A stretch of DNA of 64,000 bases from Pseudooceanicola sediminis (GTDB lineage Bacteria > Pseudomonadota > Alphaproteobacteria > Rhodobacterales > Rhodobacteraceae): positions 1 through 64,000 of the forward strand of contig NZ_QWJJ01000006.1 in assembly GCF_003575965.1 (NCBI RefSeq), read 5' to 3'. Shown piece after piece: positions 27,643 through 36,648 of this stretch. Every line of letters begins with the position of its first letter. Position 1 is the first letter of the stretch. A model generated the notes under the pieces. That model was not told the origin of the DNA, did no database searches, and saw nothing but the letters and a program-made list of their open reading frames with translations. Position numbers and translations under genes: made by a program.

Positions 27643-28092
27643 TCACTTTGCTCTCAGAAGGACACCGATGCGGCTGTTCCGCGCGATCTCGGCATCGCCG
27701 AGCCTGCACAGATCCGCCGCATTATCGGGGTCCAGACCTTGGGATTTCATGTAATTCTCGCCCAGCTTGCGAATGCGGGCCTTTTCGGCGTCGCTTCGGA
27801 CATAGGACAGCACGTCCCTGTTCGAATAGCCCATATCCCGCGCCAGATTGCGCAGGTCGTTCAGCTGCATCCAGCCCTTGACAGTGCGGGCATCGATCCG
27901 GTCGCACTTGTCGCTGATCTCGATCGCCATTGCGATCCAGAGCATTTCGCCGTCGATCTCCTGCACGTCGCGCAGCGCCGGGCGCGCAGCGGCTGGGCTG
28001 ACACTCAGGCCAGCCCCGGCCAGGCCAAGCCCCGCCAGCAGCAGCGCGGTCGCGCCCAGCCGGGCAAAACGATATCTCAGTTCGATTACCAT
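27643..28092 (-). CDS. DUF5333-like secreted protein in nuo operon
   Basis: 149 residues from the ATG at 28090-28092 (MVIELRYRFARLG), with a Sec-type signal peptide (hydrophobic ~12-30, AAA-R cleavage region). The mature part is alpha-helical with two cysteines (KCDRIDART, DLCRLGDAEIA) and ends in SRIGVLLRAK. From memory it matches DUF5333, a small family found near complex I genes in Rhodobacterales; function unknown. Its start overlaps the upstream lipoprotein stop by 7 bp. Confidence 0.72.
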   Translation of the reverse strand: MVIELRYRFARLGATALLLAGLGLAGAGLSVSPAAARPALRDVQEIDGEMLWIAMAIEISDKCDRIDARTVKGWMQLNDLRNLARDMGYSNRDVLSYVRSDAEKARIRKLGENYMKSQGLDPDNAADLCRLGDAEIARNSRIGVLLRAK

Positions 28093-28472
28093 CCGCGGCA
28101 GGTCCCGCTGAACAGCATTCCGGCGTCGGTGATCGGCGGGGTCGCGCTGTCGGGGCCGACGCTCCAGTCGATCATGGAATCGCCGTAGTACTTGATACAA
28201 TGCTGCACCCCTTCATAACGGGCGGCCTCGCGCGCGCCGGTCAGGCTCTTTTCAGGCTTGCTGACCGCGACGGTAAAGGCCCGGGCATCTGCGGGATCGG
28301 CGCTCAGCTTGGCCCGGAAATAGGCGCCGTCAAACGCCGGGCGTCCGCCGTTGCGCAGCCCACCCTTGACCTGCTCGGTACAGCCCGACAGCGCCAGCAG
28401 CGCCGCACATCCCAACAGGGTGCCACGCGCCAGCACCTTGGCCGGATACAGGAGGAGAGCCTTCTTGGACAT
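28086..28472 (-). CDS. Predicted lipoprotein in nuo operon
   Basis: 128 residues. Signal peptide with lipobox LALSGC (Cys31), then a soluble domain with two more cysteines (GVQHCIKYYG, SGTC). Family not recognised. It lies 5 bp after the sulfotransferase-like gene and overlaps the DUF5333-like gene, consistent with co-translation. Confidence 0.7.
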   Translation of the reverse strand: MSKKALLLYPAKVLARGTLLGCAALLALSGCTEQVKGGLRNGGRPAFDGAYFRAKLSADPADARAFTVAVSKPEKSLTGAREAARYEGVQHCIKYYGDSMIDWSVGPDSATPPITDAGMLFSGTCRGW

Positions 28473-28477
28473 TACGA

Positions 28478-29413
28478 TCAGTTTCCCTGCTTTGAACGGG
28501 CTGGCTTTGGCGCAGGCCCCTTGCCGATCATGCGACGGATGGCCAGCTTTGCCTTGTGCACCCGCTGCTCTGGCAACAGCCGCTCAACAACAAGTGCCTT
28601 GATCATCTTGGCAGTCTGACCATGGGTCTCGAAGCTCCACAGCCGATCCGCTGCATTCAGTTTCTTCAAACCGGCCTCGAAGGCCGCCCAATTGCTGACC
28701 TTGCCTGCAATCTCGGATGTCTTGTCCTGTTTGGTCAGACCGCCTTCAACCGGCGCGCAATCGCCCAGATCCACACCAAGATCGGTGTAGAACTGTTGCA
28801 CAACCTCGATCGAGGGACGCCCGCTCTGATAAACCTGCTCATAGGACAATTCCGCCATGTCCAGCCCGCGACGCTCTGCCAGAAAGCGACTTACCTGAAA
28901 ATATGTCTGCTGGGTCTTCTGCCATTGGCGAAAGGCCGCAGGGCTCAGCTCGGGCTTGATATCAGTGGTGTCGACCCGTCCCCAGGCCCCGACAGCCTTG
29001 GCCTTGCAGATCGAGACATACATCTCGATCGGCGCACGGTGCATCATGTAGCACACCGGCGAAAACCGCGTCATGATCTCGTCGATCTGGCGAAAGGTCA
29101 GATGGCCTGGAAAAATCTTCAGCTGAATCGCACCCAGCCCCTTGGCTTCGGCCACTTTTTGCAACTCGCCCAGCATTGCGGCCGGGTCGGAGCGCCGCAA
29201 CGCGCCAAGATGCGCCGCGATCTCGGGTTTCAGACGCTCGCCGTCAACGGCATCCGTACCGTAGATCGTCGTCGGATTGGCCCGCAATTCCCATGCGTCG
29301 GTGCTGTGGAACACTTCCCCAAGGCCGATGACATTCGGGCTGCCAAGCAACATATAACGCAGTGCCGAGGACCCGGTACGTGGTCCAGAAAATTCAAGAA
29401 TAATCTGTGTCAT
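28478..29413 (-). CDS. Sulfotransferase-like protein between nuoF and nuoG
   Basis: 311 residues. The N-terminus EFSGPRTGSSALRYML carries the P-loop-like phosphosulfate (PAPS) binding motif of the Stf0/NodH-type sulfotransferases; RFSPVCYMMHRAPIEMYVSI resembles the 3'-phosphate-binding segment. The C-terminus is Lys/Arg-rich. It would transfer sulfate from PAPS to an unknown acceptor and has no evident link to complex I. Its DNA looks less GC-rich than the adjoining nuo genes and it is set off from nuoF by 157 bp containing a long hairpin, so insertion into an ancestral operon is likely. Confidence 0.75.
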   Translation of the reverse strand: MTQIILEFSGPRTGSSALRYMLLGSPNVIGLGEVFHSTDAWELRANPTTIYGTDAVDGERLKPEIAAHLGALRRSDPAAMLGELQKVAEAKGLGAIQLKIFPGHLTFRQIDEIMTRFSPVCYMMHRAPIEMYVSICKAKAVGAWGRVDTTDIKPELSPAAFRQWQKTQQTYFQVSRFLAERRGLDMAELSYEQVYQSGRPSIEVVQQFYTDLGVDLGDCAPVEGGLTKQDKTSEIAGKVSNWAAFEAGLKKLNAADRLWSFETHGQTAKMIKALVVERLLPEQRVHKAKLAIRRMIGKGPAPKPARSKQGN

Positions 29414-29498
29414 ACCTCGACTCCCCTGTGCGTCAGATCAAACATGCCTGCCGCATTGGCCAATTGGCCGCCGCAGCACCGGACCCACAGCGCAACGC

Positions 29499-29535
29499 AA
29501 TGAGGCTGGCGCGCGCTGCGCACCAGGTCCTCATT
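29499..29535 (-). promoter_or_regulatory. Long hairpin between nuoF and the sulfotransferase-like gene
   Basis: AATGAGG (29499-29505) pairs with CCTCATT (29529-29535); inside, a 9-bp arm closes a 3-base loop with one imperfect pair. That pair is a G-U wobble in the minus-strand (nuo-sense) RNA and an A-C mismatch in the other, so the structure is made for the nuo transcript. It lies 36 bp after the nuoF stop. No U tract follows, so RNA processing or partial termination are both possible. Confidence 0.6.
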
Positions 29536-29570
29536 CGCGACGTTATGGGGGAAAACCGACATCCTTCTTG

Positions 29571-30869
29571 CTACCTCGCCGCCAGAACGGTCGCGCCACG
29601 GCCCACGCGTTTGGCCTTGATCCGCTCTTCGATCTCGTCGCGGAAGTGGCGGATCAGACCCTGAATCGGCCAGGCTGCCGCATCACCAAGGGCGCAGATC
29701 GTGTGACCTTCAACCTGTTTGGTGACGTCCAGCAGCATGTCGATTTCCTCGACCTCCGCCTCGCCCGACACCAGGCGATCCATCACGCGCATCATCCAGC
29801 CAGTGCCTTCACGGCAGGGCGTGCACTGGCCGCAGCTCTCGTGCTTGAAGAACTTTGCCAGACGCCAGACCGCTTTCACGACGTCGGTGTTCTGATCCAT
29901 GATGATCATGCAGCCTGTGCCGAAGGACGACTGGTTCTGACGCATCCAGTCGAAATCCATGATGGCATCCTCAAGCTTGTCCTTGGGCAGGACCGGGCAG
30001 GACGCGCCGCCGGGGATGATCGCCTTCAGGTTATCCCAGCCACCGCGCACACCGCCGCCGTGCCGCTCGATCAGCTCGCGCACGGGCAACGACATCGCTT
30101 CTTCAAAGACGCAGGGGTTGTTGACGTGCCCGGTCAGCGCGAACAGCTTGGTGCCGACGTTGTTGGGGCGGCCAAAGCTGGAAAACCATTCGGGGCCGCG
30201 CCGCAGGATCGTCGGCACAACCGCGATGGATTCAACGTTGTTCACGGTCGTCGGGCAGCCGTACAGGCCCGCACCGGCCGGGAACGGCGGCTTCATGCGC
30301 GGCATCCCCTTCTTGCCCTCGAGGCTCTCCAGCAGGGCCGTCTCTTCACCGCAGATATAGGCCCCGGCACCGTGGTGCAGGTACAGGTCGAAATCCCAGC
30401 CGGAGCCGCAGGCGTTCTTGCCCAGCATCCCCTTGTCGTAGGCTTCGTCGATCGCCGCCTGAAGGGCTTCACGCTCGCGGATGTATTCGCCGCGGATGTA
30501 GATATAGCTGGCGTGCGCGTTCATTGCGAAGGAAGCAATCAGCGCCCCCTCGATCAGCGTATGCGGATCATGGCGCATGATCTCGCGGTCCTTGCAGGTC
30601 GCGGGCTCGGATTCATCGGCGTTGATCACCAGGTAGGACGGGCGACCATCGCTTTCCTTCGGCATGAAGGACCACTTCAGACCGGTCGGAAAGCCCGCAC
30701 CGCCCCGGCCCCGCAGCCCAGATGCCTTCATCTGGTCGATGATCCAGTCGCGGCCCTTGCCGATGATATCCGCAGTCCCATCCCAATGGCCGCGGCTCTG
30801 CGCGCCTTTCAGCGAACGGTCATGCATACCATACAGGTTGGTAAAGATGCGGTCCTGGTCCTTGAGCAT
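29571..30869 (-). CDS. nuoF: NADH-quinone oxidoreductase subunit F
   Basis: 432 residues. NADH/FMN-binding [23 protein letters not shown]-site segments [15 protein letters not shown], and the N3 cluster motif [11 protein letters not shown]. This is the NADH dehydrogenase subunit passing electrons from NADH via FMN to the cluster chain. It lies 3 bp after the DUF5337-like gene and is followed by a structured 157-bp gap. Confidence 0.98.
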   Translation of the reverse strand: MLKDQDRIFTNLYGMHDRSLKGAQSRGHWDGTADIIGKGRDWIIDQMKASGLRGRGGAGFPTGLKWSFMPKESDGRPSYLVINADESEPATCKDREIMRHDPHTLIEGALIASFAMNAHASYIYIRGEYIREREALQAAIDEAYDKGMLGKNACGSGWDFDLYLHHGAGAYICGEETALLESLEGKKGMPRMKPPFPAGAGLYGCPTTVNNVESIAVVPTILRRGPEWFSSFGRPNNVGTKLFALTGHVNNPCVFEEAMSLPVRELIERHGGGVRGGWDNLKAIIPGGASCPVLPKDKLEDAIMDFDWMRQNQSSFGTGCMIIMDQNTDVVKAVWRLAKFFKHESCGQCTPCREGTGWMMRVMDRLVSGEAEVEEIDMLLDVTKQVEGHTICALGDAAAWPIQGLIRHFRDEIEERIKAKRVGRGATVLAAR

Positions 30870-30872
30870 GTC

Positions 30873-31109
30873 TTACCCTTTGTCATCCCGGCGTGCGCGC
30901 CAGATTTGTGCTGTCACCACCAGCGCCCAGATCAGGGCAGCGATGGCGGCAAAATCGAAAAGAAAGGCGTACCGTTCCGGCAGCCCGAGCGTACCGCCCA
31001 GAAACTGAAGCCCCATCCAGACAACCATGGTGGCGGCAATCACGATGCCGACCATGCGGGCCTTGCGGGCCTGCGCCATTGCTGCCGAACGGTTCCCCGT
31101 CATGTTCAT
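30873..31109 (-). CDS. DUF5337-like two-helix membrane protein in nuo operon
   Basis: 78 residues from the ATG at 31107-31109, preceded by GTAAGGGA. A basic N-terminus (RSAAMAQARKARM) is followed by two membrane helices (~20-40 and ~47-65) separated by GTLGLPERYAF, and a charged RARRDDKG tail. It resembles DUF5337, another small family of Rhodobacterales complex I loci (memory). Function unknown; an accessory subunit or assembly factor is conceivable. Confidence 0.75.
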   Translation of the reverse strand: MNMTGNRSAAMAQARKARMVGIVIAATMVVWMGLQFLGGTLGLPERYAFLFDFAAIAALIWALVVTAQIWRARRDDKG

Positions 31110-31113
31110 TCCC

Positions 31114-31845
31114 TTACGCCCCTCCGTCCGAGAGGAACGCTCTTGCCTGCGCGACCCAGTCATCCCGGGTGACGCGCCCCTTGAACCCTTTCAGGTTCTC
31201 CTCGACCCAGGCCACCTCGGCCACGGTCCAACTCGCGATCTGGGCGAAATGGTGAATGCCCATCTCGTTCAGCGTGGTCTCGGCCTTGGGGCCCAGACCC
31301 TTGATCTTCTTCAGGTCGTCCGCCCCGCCCGAACGCGGGGCCGTCAGACCTTGCGGCGCCACCGGATGTACCGGCTCGGGGTCACGCGCCTCGGCATCCT
31401 CGGCGTCCGGCTCCAGCAGCCGGTCCTCGGCGACCGTATCCGGCGTTGTCGCGGCCGGTGCTGCGGCCGGTGTAGCAGGCGGTGTTTCCGCCGCTGCGGC
31501 CCGTGCCGGTTGCGCCTCCTCCGGCACCGCTGGCGACGTTCCGCCTGATGCCGCAGCCCCGGTCGGGGCAGGTTCGGCGCGCGGCGCGAACATCGCCTCG
31601 GCCACCAGCGTCTCGCCTTCGCGCGAAACCTTGCCCGTGCCCCCGTGCACATCCCGGCCCGCACGCATCTCCGGGGCGCAGATCCCCTTCGACAGGCCCG
31701 CCCAGGCAAGGACGGCAATCAAGATCGACAGGAGCAGCGCCAGAAAGAACCCAAGGGATGCCGTCAACCCGATCAGCAGCGTGATGGCGATCACCACGCT
31801 CAGCCCCAGGCAGGTCGCCCTGCAGATATCTGCCGTCTTTCCCAT
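31114..31845 (-). CDS. Membrane-anchored helix-hairpin-helix protein, paralogue of the NuoE tail
   Basis: 243 residues. Two N-terminal membrane helices (~12-50), a long Ala/Pro/Glu linker (~75-165), and a C-terminal ~66-residue domain starting [17 protein letters not shown] that has a helix-hairpin-helix signature. By eye this domain is identical at about 51 of 66 positions to the C-terminus of NuoE, the gene immediately upstream. It may tether something to the membrane or to complex I through the same partner. No nuclease motif is seen. Confidence 0.8.
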   Translation of the reverse strand: MGKTADICRATCLGLSVVIAITLLIGLTASLGFFLALLLSILIAVLAWAGLSKGICAPEMRAGRDVHGGTGKVSREGETLVAEAMFAPRAEPAPTGAAASGGTSPAVPEEAQPARAAAAETPPATPAAAPAATTPDTVAEDRLLEPDAEDAEARDPEPVHPVAPQGLTAPRSGGADDLKKIKGLGPKAETTLNEMGIHHFAQIASWTVAEVAWVEENLKGFKGRVTRDDWVAQARAFLSDGGA

Positions 31846-31899
31846 CCGACTCCGTCTGTCTGGCCCGCGTCCGGGCCGCCCCTACTGCCCCTTGTTGCC

Positions 31900-33021
31900 C
31901 TAGGCGTCGCCCGTCAGGGCCCTGGCCTGCGCAACCCAGTCACCACGACTGACCGCACCGCTGAAACCCGTCAGGTTCTCGTCCACCCAGGCCACTTCGG
32001 CGTCGGTCCACGACGCGATCTGGTCCAGATGATAGATCCCCATTTCGTTCAATTGCCGCTCCGCTTTCGGCCCCAGCCCCTTGAGCTGCTTGAGATCGTC
32101 TGCACCGCCATCGCGCGGGGCATCCAGACGGCCTGGCTTGGCATGACCCTCGGCAGGTGCGCCACCGGCTGCCTCGTCGTCCGTCTCGACCTTGCCGGTC
32201 GACTCGGCGGTCGATTCCTGTTCGGTGACACCGCTGTCGTCCACCGGCTTGCCGGCTGCGGGACGTGGCTCCTTCTCCGAGATTTCTTCCTTGGTCGGGG
32301 TCCTGACCGGGCCGTCCTGCAACCACGGTGTCAGGATCGGAACCTCGGTTCCGTCGATACGCTTGACCGTGTCGCCCAGATCAACCGCCAGGCCGACGCT
32401 GGCGTTGTACTGCGTGCGCCCGCTGTCATGTTCCTTCAGCGTCACCAGCCCCGACAGCGGCTCCGAGGAAAAGCGACCGTTCTGCGGCCCCGGCACCGGC
32501 ACTTCGCCCGCCGCCAGCCTGTCCAGCAGATCAGACAGTTTCTCGGCCGTCAGGTCTTCGTAGTAATCCTTGCCGATCTGCGCCATCGGAGCGTTGGAGC
32601 ACGCCCCCAGGCACTCGACCTCTTCCCAGGTGAACTTGCCGTCGGCGCTCAGCGTGTGCGGCTTGGCGGCGATCTTGTCCCGGCAGACCGCGACCAGATC
32701 CTCGGCGCCACAGATCATGCAGCTTGTGGTGCCGCAAATCTGGATGTTGGCCACGCTGCCGGTCGGCAGCAGCTGGAACATGAAATAGAACGTCGCCACC
32801 TCGAGCGCCCGGATATGCGCCAGCCCCAGCATGTCCGCGACATATTCGATCGCGGGCTTGCTCAGCCAGCCTTCCTGCTCCTGGGCGCGCCACAGCAAGG
32901 GAATGATGGCCGAAGCCTGGCGACCTTCGGGGTACTTGGTAATCTGCGCCTCGGCCCAATCCAGATTGGCGGGGGTGAAAGCAAAGCTTTCGGGCTGTTC
33001 ATGATGAAGGCGTCTAAGCAT
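31900..33021 (-). CDS. nuoE: NADH-quinone oxidoreductase subunit E with C-terminal extension
   Basis: 373 residues, against about 165-240 for ordinary NuoE. Residues ~1-165 are the thioredoxin-like 24-kDa subunit with 2Fe-2S (N1a) ligands in [11 protein letters not shown] and CLGACSNAP. An acidic, low-complexity linker (~235-300) then leads to a C-terminal helix-hairpin-helix-like module ([17 protein letters not shown] onward) duplicated in the next gene. The extension is typical of this lineage. A four-unit hairpin repeat array ends 20 bp before its ATG. Confidence 0.96.
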   Translation of the reverse strand: MLRRLHHEQPESFAFTPANLDWAEAQITKYPEGRQASAIIPLLWRAQEQEGWLSKPAIEYVADMLGLAHIRALEVATFYFMFQLLPTGSVANIQICGTTSCMICGAEDLVAVCRDKIAAKPHTLSADGKFTWEEVECLGACSNAPMAQIGKDYYEDLTAEKLSDLLDRLAAGEVPVPGPQNGRFSSEPLSGLVTLKEHDSGRTQYNASVGLAVDLGDTVKRIDGTEVPILTPWLQDGPVRTPTKEEISEKEPRPAAGKPVDDSGVTEQESTAESTGKVETDDEAAGGAPAEGHAKPGRLDAPRDGGADDLKQLKGLGPKAERQLNEMGIYHLDQIASWTDAEVAWVDENLTGFSGAVSRGDWVAQARALTGDA

Positions 33022-33040
33022 CGGCTCAGGTCCCGTCCTT

Positions 33041-33144
33041 TGTCAGTCTCGGGCGCAGGGCCCGGTTGTCAGTCTCAGGCCAAAGGCCTGGTTGTCAGTC
33101 TCAGGCGGAACGCCCGGTTGTCAGTCTCCGGCCAAAGGCCTGGC
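33041..33144 (-). repeat. 26-bp tandem repeat x4 with conserved hairpins upstream of nuoE
   Basis: Exactly four 26-bp units, 33041-33066, 33067-33092, 33093-33118 and 33119-33144. On the minus strand each ends in GAGACTGACA and contains a small stem: CAGGCC-TTT-GGCCTG, CGGGCG-TTC-CGCCTG, CGGGC-loop-GCCCG or AGGCC-TTT-GGCCG. The stems differ in sequence but keep pairing. They lie in the nuo mRNA between a lipoprotein stop and the nuoE start. Confidence 0.88.
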
Positions 33145-33198
33145 GGGGCGCGCCGCGATGCGCCCGTCTGCGGCGTGGCGACGATCAGCGTCCGCGCT

Positions 33199-33501
33199 TC
33201 ACTGCGCGCAGCTGCCGGTCACAAGACGCACGGCACCGCCATCCAGCGGCACCGCGTCCTTGGTCGCCATCTTGTGCTGTGCCATGGCCACCGTCTGTTC
33301 GCGGCTCATGCCCGTCTGCAATTCCACGGGCAGGTAATCGCGCTCATTGCGCAACTCGCACCCGATCGAGGCCACGGCGGCGTCGAAATTCTCCGACGCG
33401 CCCGCCGGCAGATCCTGCGGCACCGGTGCGCCACAGCCCGCCAGCGCGACCAGCGCGACCAGCGCCGCGACGGCCGAAAGCTTTACGCAGCCAGGCCTCA
33501 A
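33199..33501 (-). CDS. Small predicted lipoprotein in nuo operon (TTG start)
   Basis: 100 residues beginning with a TTG at 33499-33501 that overlaps the nuoD stop (TTGA). The signal peptide ends in a lipobox ALAGC (Cys23). Mature part ~78 residues with Cys48 and Cys98 ([23 protein letters not shown]), probably a disulphide. The middle ([20 protein letters not shown]) is reminiscent of small Rhodobacterales lipoproteins with no known role. No ATG start is available that keeps the signal peptide. Confidence 0.68.
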   Translation of the reverse strand: MRPGCVKLSAVAALVALVALAGCGAPVPQDLPAGASENFDAAVASIGCELRNERDYLPVELQTGMSREQTVAMAQHKMATKDAVPLDGGAVRLVTGSCAQ

Positions 33502-34715
33502 CGGTCCACCTCCCCGAATACGATATCCATCGTACCGATGATGGCGGCGACATCGGCCAGCTGGTGCCCGCTGGCCACATGATCCATCGCCTGCAGGTGC
33601 AGATATCCCGGCGCGCGCAACTTGGCCCGATAAGGTTTGTTGCTGCCATCCGCCTTCAGGTAGACGCCGAATTCGCCCTTCGGGGCCTCGACCGCGACAT
33701 AGACTTCGCCCTCGGGCACGTGAAAGCCTTCGGTATACAGTTTGAAGTGGTGGATCAGCGCTTCCATCGAGGTCTTCATCTCACCGCGTTTCGGCGGCGT
33801 GATCTTGCCACGTGCCAGAACGTCGCCGGGCGTATCGCGCAGTTTGCCGATGGCCTGGCGGATGATCTTGGTCGACTCCCGCATTTCGGCCATGCGGCAC
33901 AGATAGCGATCATAGCAATCGCCGTTCTTGCCCACGGGGATCTGGAAATCGAATTCGTCATAGCATTCATAGGGCTGACTGCGCCGCAGGTCCCAGGCAA
34001 GGCCCGACCCGCGCACCATCACACCGGAAAAGCCCCACTGCTGGATCTCTTCCTCGGTCACGACACCGATGTCGACGTTACGCTGCTTGAAGATGCGGTT
34101 TTCCGTCAGCAGGTCCGACAGGTCATCGAGGAAATTGGGAAAGTCGATGGCCCATTCCTCGATGTCGTCGATCAGCTTGTCGGTGATGTCCTGATGCACG
34201 CCGCCGGGACGGAAATACGCCGCGTGCAGACGCGCACCGCTGGCGCGTTCGCAAAAGATCATCAGCGTTTCGCGATGTTCGAACCCCCACAGCGGCGGCG
34301 TCAGCGCACCGACATCCATCGCCTGCGTGCAGACGTTCATCAGGTGGTTCATCACGCGACCGATTTCGCAGAACAGCACCCGGATCAGGCTGGCGCGCTT
34401 GGGCACGACCACGCCGGTCAGCTTTTCGATGGCCAGGCACCAGGCATGTTCCTGGTTCATCGGGGCCACGTAATCCAGCCTGTCCAGATAGGGCAGGTTC
34501 TGCAGGTAGGTCCGGCTCTCCATCAGCTTTTCGGTGCCACGGTGCAGCAGGCCGATGTGCGGGTCGCAGCGTTCCACGATCTCGCCGTCCAGCTCCAGCA
34601 CCAGACGCAGCACGCCGTGCGCCGCGGGGTGCTGAGGGCCAAAGTTGATGTTGAAGTTACGGATCTTCTGTTCGCCGGTCAGGGCGTCTTCGAAACCTTT
34701 GCCGCCGTCCATCAT
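33498..34715 (-). CDS. nuoD: NADH-quinone oxidoreductase subunit D
   Basis: 405 residues. The 49-kDa homologue, with [24 protein letters not shown] near the N-terminus (quinone-site His), [15 protein letters not shown], and the C-terminal [31 protein letters not shown]. It shapes the quinone-binding cavity with NuoB. It follows the NTF2-like gene by 31 bp. Confidence 0.98.
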   Translation of the reverse strand: MMDGGKGFEDALTGEQKIRNFNINFGPQHPAAHGVLRLVLELDGEIVERCDPHIGLLHRGTEKLMESRTYLQNLPYLDRLDYVAPMNQEHAWCLAIEKLTGVVVPKRASLIRVLFCEIGRVMNHLMNVCTQAMDVGALTPPLWGFEHRETLMIFCERASGARLHAAYFRPGGVHQDITDKLIDDIEEWAIDFPNFLDDLSDLLTENRIFKQRNVDIGVVTEEEIQQWGFSGVMVRGSGLAWDLRRSQPYECYDEFDFQIPVGKNGDCYDRYLCRMAEMRESTKIIRQAIGKLRDTPGDVLARGKITPPKRGEMKTSMEALIHHFKLYTEGFHVPEGEVYVAVEAPKGEFGVYLKADGSNKPYRAKLRAPGYLHLQAMDHVASGHQLADVAAIIGTMDIVFGEVDR

Positions 34716-34746
34716 GACTGAACTCCCATTGCGCTGCGTCCCATCC

Positions 34747-35139
34747 TCAGTCCTCCAAAGCCGGACCGTCCGCGACGCGGAACAGTTTCGTCATCAGGCG
34801 CCACGCGCCATCGACACGCAGGAACCCGAGCTGGTCGGTATAGACGCGCGGCGGAACGCGCACGTCCAGCTTCACCTGCGCCATGTCTTCCCCCGCCAGA
34901 TCGACGGACGAAATCTCGTATACCGGGGCACCGGCAAACGCGTCGCGGCCACCGATCCGGGCCACGAACGCCGCCTTGTCGATGCAGCGTGCGCCGCCGT
35001 CATTGCCGACCCATTGCATCAGGAACCGCTCATGGCACAGCGCCTCGACAGCGACGCCATCGCCATTGTGCAGGGCGTGGCAATAGTCGCGCACGGCGTC
35101 CATCAGCGCGGCATCCGCGACGGCTCTGGTACCGTCCAT
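34747..35139 (-). CDS. NTF2/SnoaL-like fold protein between nuoC and nuoD
   Basis: 130 residues from the ATG at 35137-35139, which shares one base with the nuoC stop (TGATG). Predicted alpha+beta cone of the SnoaL/NTF2-like, lumazine-binding-like family: helix [30 protein letters not shown], then strands ending [17 protein letters not shown]. This fold serves as an enzyme or a binding domain, and no catalytic set is evident. It is translationally coupled in the complex I operon. Confidence 0.8.
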   Translation of the reverse strand: MDGTRAVADAALMDAVRDYCHALHNGDGVAVEALCHERFLMQWVGNDGGARCIDKAAFVARIGGRDAFAGAPVYEISSVDLAGEDMAQVKLDVRVPPRVYTDQLGFLRVDGAWRLMTKLFRVADGPALED

Positions 35140-35744
35140 CACTTCGCCTCCGCTTTGTCGTCGCCGGGCAGGATATACTCGGCACCCTCCCAGGGGCTCA
35201 TGAAATCGAACTGGCGGTATTCCTGCACCAGCTTGACCGGTTCGTAGACAACGCGCTTCTGCACCTCGTCATACCGCACCTCGGTATAGCCGGTGGTCGG
35301 GAAATCCTTGCGCAGCGGATAGCCACGGAACCCGTAGTCGGTCAGCAGGCGGCGCAGATCCGGGTGGCCGGAAAAGATGATGCCGAACATGTCGAAGACT
35401 TCCCGCTCGAACCAGTTGGCCGAAGGGTGCACCGACACGATCGACGGCAGCATCTCGTCTTCGCGGATGCTGACCCGCAGGCGGATGCGCTGGTTCTGGT
35501 ACATGCTCAGGAAATGGTACACCACGTCGAACCGCTTGGCCCGCTCGGGGTAGTCCACGGCGGTGATATCCACCAGCGTCGAGAACTTGCAGCTGTTGTC
35601 GCTGCGCAGGAAATCGACAAAGCCGACGATATTCGCCGGGGCCACGTCGATGTTCAGCTCATCATGGCTCACGTCCCAGGCCAGCACGCAATCCGCGCGC
35701 TTCAGCTCGATATGGGTGCCAAGTTCGTTCAGGGCTTCGTTCAT
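35139..35744 (-). CDS. nuoC: NADH-quinone oxidoreductase subunit C
   Basis: 201 residues, the 30-kDa subunit as a separate gene (fused to nuoD in E. coli). The signature ERETFDMFGI-type motif appears as [20 protein letters not shown], followed by [14 protein letters not shown]. Peripheral-arm structural subunit near NuoD. It follows nuoB by 14 bp. Confidence 0.97.
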   Translation of the reverse strand: MNEALNELGTHIELKRADCVLAWDVSHDELNIDVAPANIVGFVDFLRSDNSCKFSTLVDITAVDYPERAKRFDVVYHFLSMYQNQRIRLRVSIREDEMLPSIVSVHPSANWFEREVFDMFGIIFSGHPDLRRLLTDYGFRGYPLRKDFPTTGYTEVRYDEVQKRVVYEPVKLVQEYRQFDFMSPWEGAEYILPGDDKAEAK

Positions 35745-35758
35745 GGTCTTCCCCTGCC

Positions 35759-36292
35759 CTATCGTGCCAGCGTGCCGGTGCGGCGGATCTTGCGGGCCAG
35801 CTGCATGATACCATAAAGCAGGGCCTCTGCGGTCGGCGGGCAGCCGGGCACGTAGATGTCGACCGGAACGATCCGGTCACAGCCGCGCACGACGGAATAG
35901 CTGTAGTGGTAGTACCCGCCGCCATTGGCGCAGGACCCCATCGAAATGACATAGCGCGGCTCGGGCATCTGGTCGTAGACCTTGCGCAGCGCCGGGGCCA
36001 TCTTGTTGGTCAGCGTGCCGGCCACGATCATCACGTCCGACTGACGCGGAGAGGCGCGCGGCGCAATGCCAAAGCGTTCGGCGTCATAGCGCGGCATCGA
36101 GGTGTGCATCATCTCGACCGCGCAGCAGGCCAACCCGAAGGTCATCCAGTGCAGCGACCCGGTGCGCGCCCAGGTGATCAGATCCTCGGCGGTGGTCAGC
36201 AGGAACCCCTTGTCCTGAAGCTCGCGGTTCAGTGACTGCGTGGCGACCTCGCGGTCGGCCCCGGCAGTATTCGCTCCGGCCATCACTCCCAT
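35759..36292 (-). CDS. nuoB: NADH-quinone oxidoreductase subunit B
   Basis: 177 residues from the ATG at 36290-36292. Cluster N2 ligands are in [21 protein letters not shown] and [12 protein letters not shown]2 is the last cluster before quinone. The chosen start has AGGGAG seven bases upstream, within the end of nuoA; an in-frame ATG at 36283 (TGATG with the nuoA stop) and a longer ORF start at 36313 are alternatives. The gene therefore overlaps nuoA by 10 bp. Confidence 0.95.
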   Translation of the reverse strand: MGVMAGANTAGADREVATQSLNRELQDKGFLLTTAEDLITWARTGSLHWMTFGLACCAVEMMHTSMPRYDAERFGIAPRASPRQSDVMIVAGTLTNKMAPALRKVYDQMPEPRYVISMGSCANGGGYYHYSYSVVRGCDRIVPVDIYVPGCPPTAEALLYGIMQLARKIRRTGTLAR

Positions 36293-36648
36293 TCCAGAGC
36301 TCCCTTTTTCCACTCGTAGGCAAAACCGATCGTCAGAACGCCCAGGAACACCATCATCGACCAGAACCCGGTCATCGACACGTCCTTGAACGCCACGGCC
36401 CAGGGGAACAGCATCGCGATTTCCAGATCGAAGATGATGAACAGGATCGAGACGAGGTAAAAGCGAATGTCGAATTTCATCCGGGCGTCATCGAATGCGT
36501 TGAACCCGCACTCGTAGGCGCTGACCTTTTCGGGGTCCGGGTTGCGGACTGCGACGATCACGGCGGCGAGGATCAGGATTGCTCCGAGTGCGATCGCAAC
36601 GGCCAGAAAGATGAGGATGGGAAGGTATTCCCGCAGCATCTCTTCCAC
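36283..36648 (-). CDS. nuoA: NADH-quinone oxidoreductase subunit A
   Basis: 121 residues with three membrane helices and the conserved [32 protein letters not shown] block, whose Cys lies at the quinone-site loop. Starts with GTG at 36646-36648 behind AAGGAG. First gene of the nuo run; a candidate promoter lies at 36704-36732. Confidence 0.97.
   Translation of the reverse strand: MEEMLREYLPILIFLAVAIALGAILILAAVIVAVRNPDPEKVSAYECGFNAFDDARMKFDIRFYLVSILFIIFDLEIAMLFPWAVAFKDVSMTGFWSMMVFLGVLTIGFAYEWKKGALEWE

Noticed and set aside
23591-28188. Long plus-strand frames (707 and 887 residues) opposite nuoG-nuoJ
   Set aside because: Antisense shadows of nuo coding sequence without start signals or recognised domains.
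33041-33144. CRISPR array
   Set aside because: The units are contiguous with no variable spacers and no cas gene is nearby.
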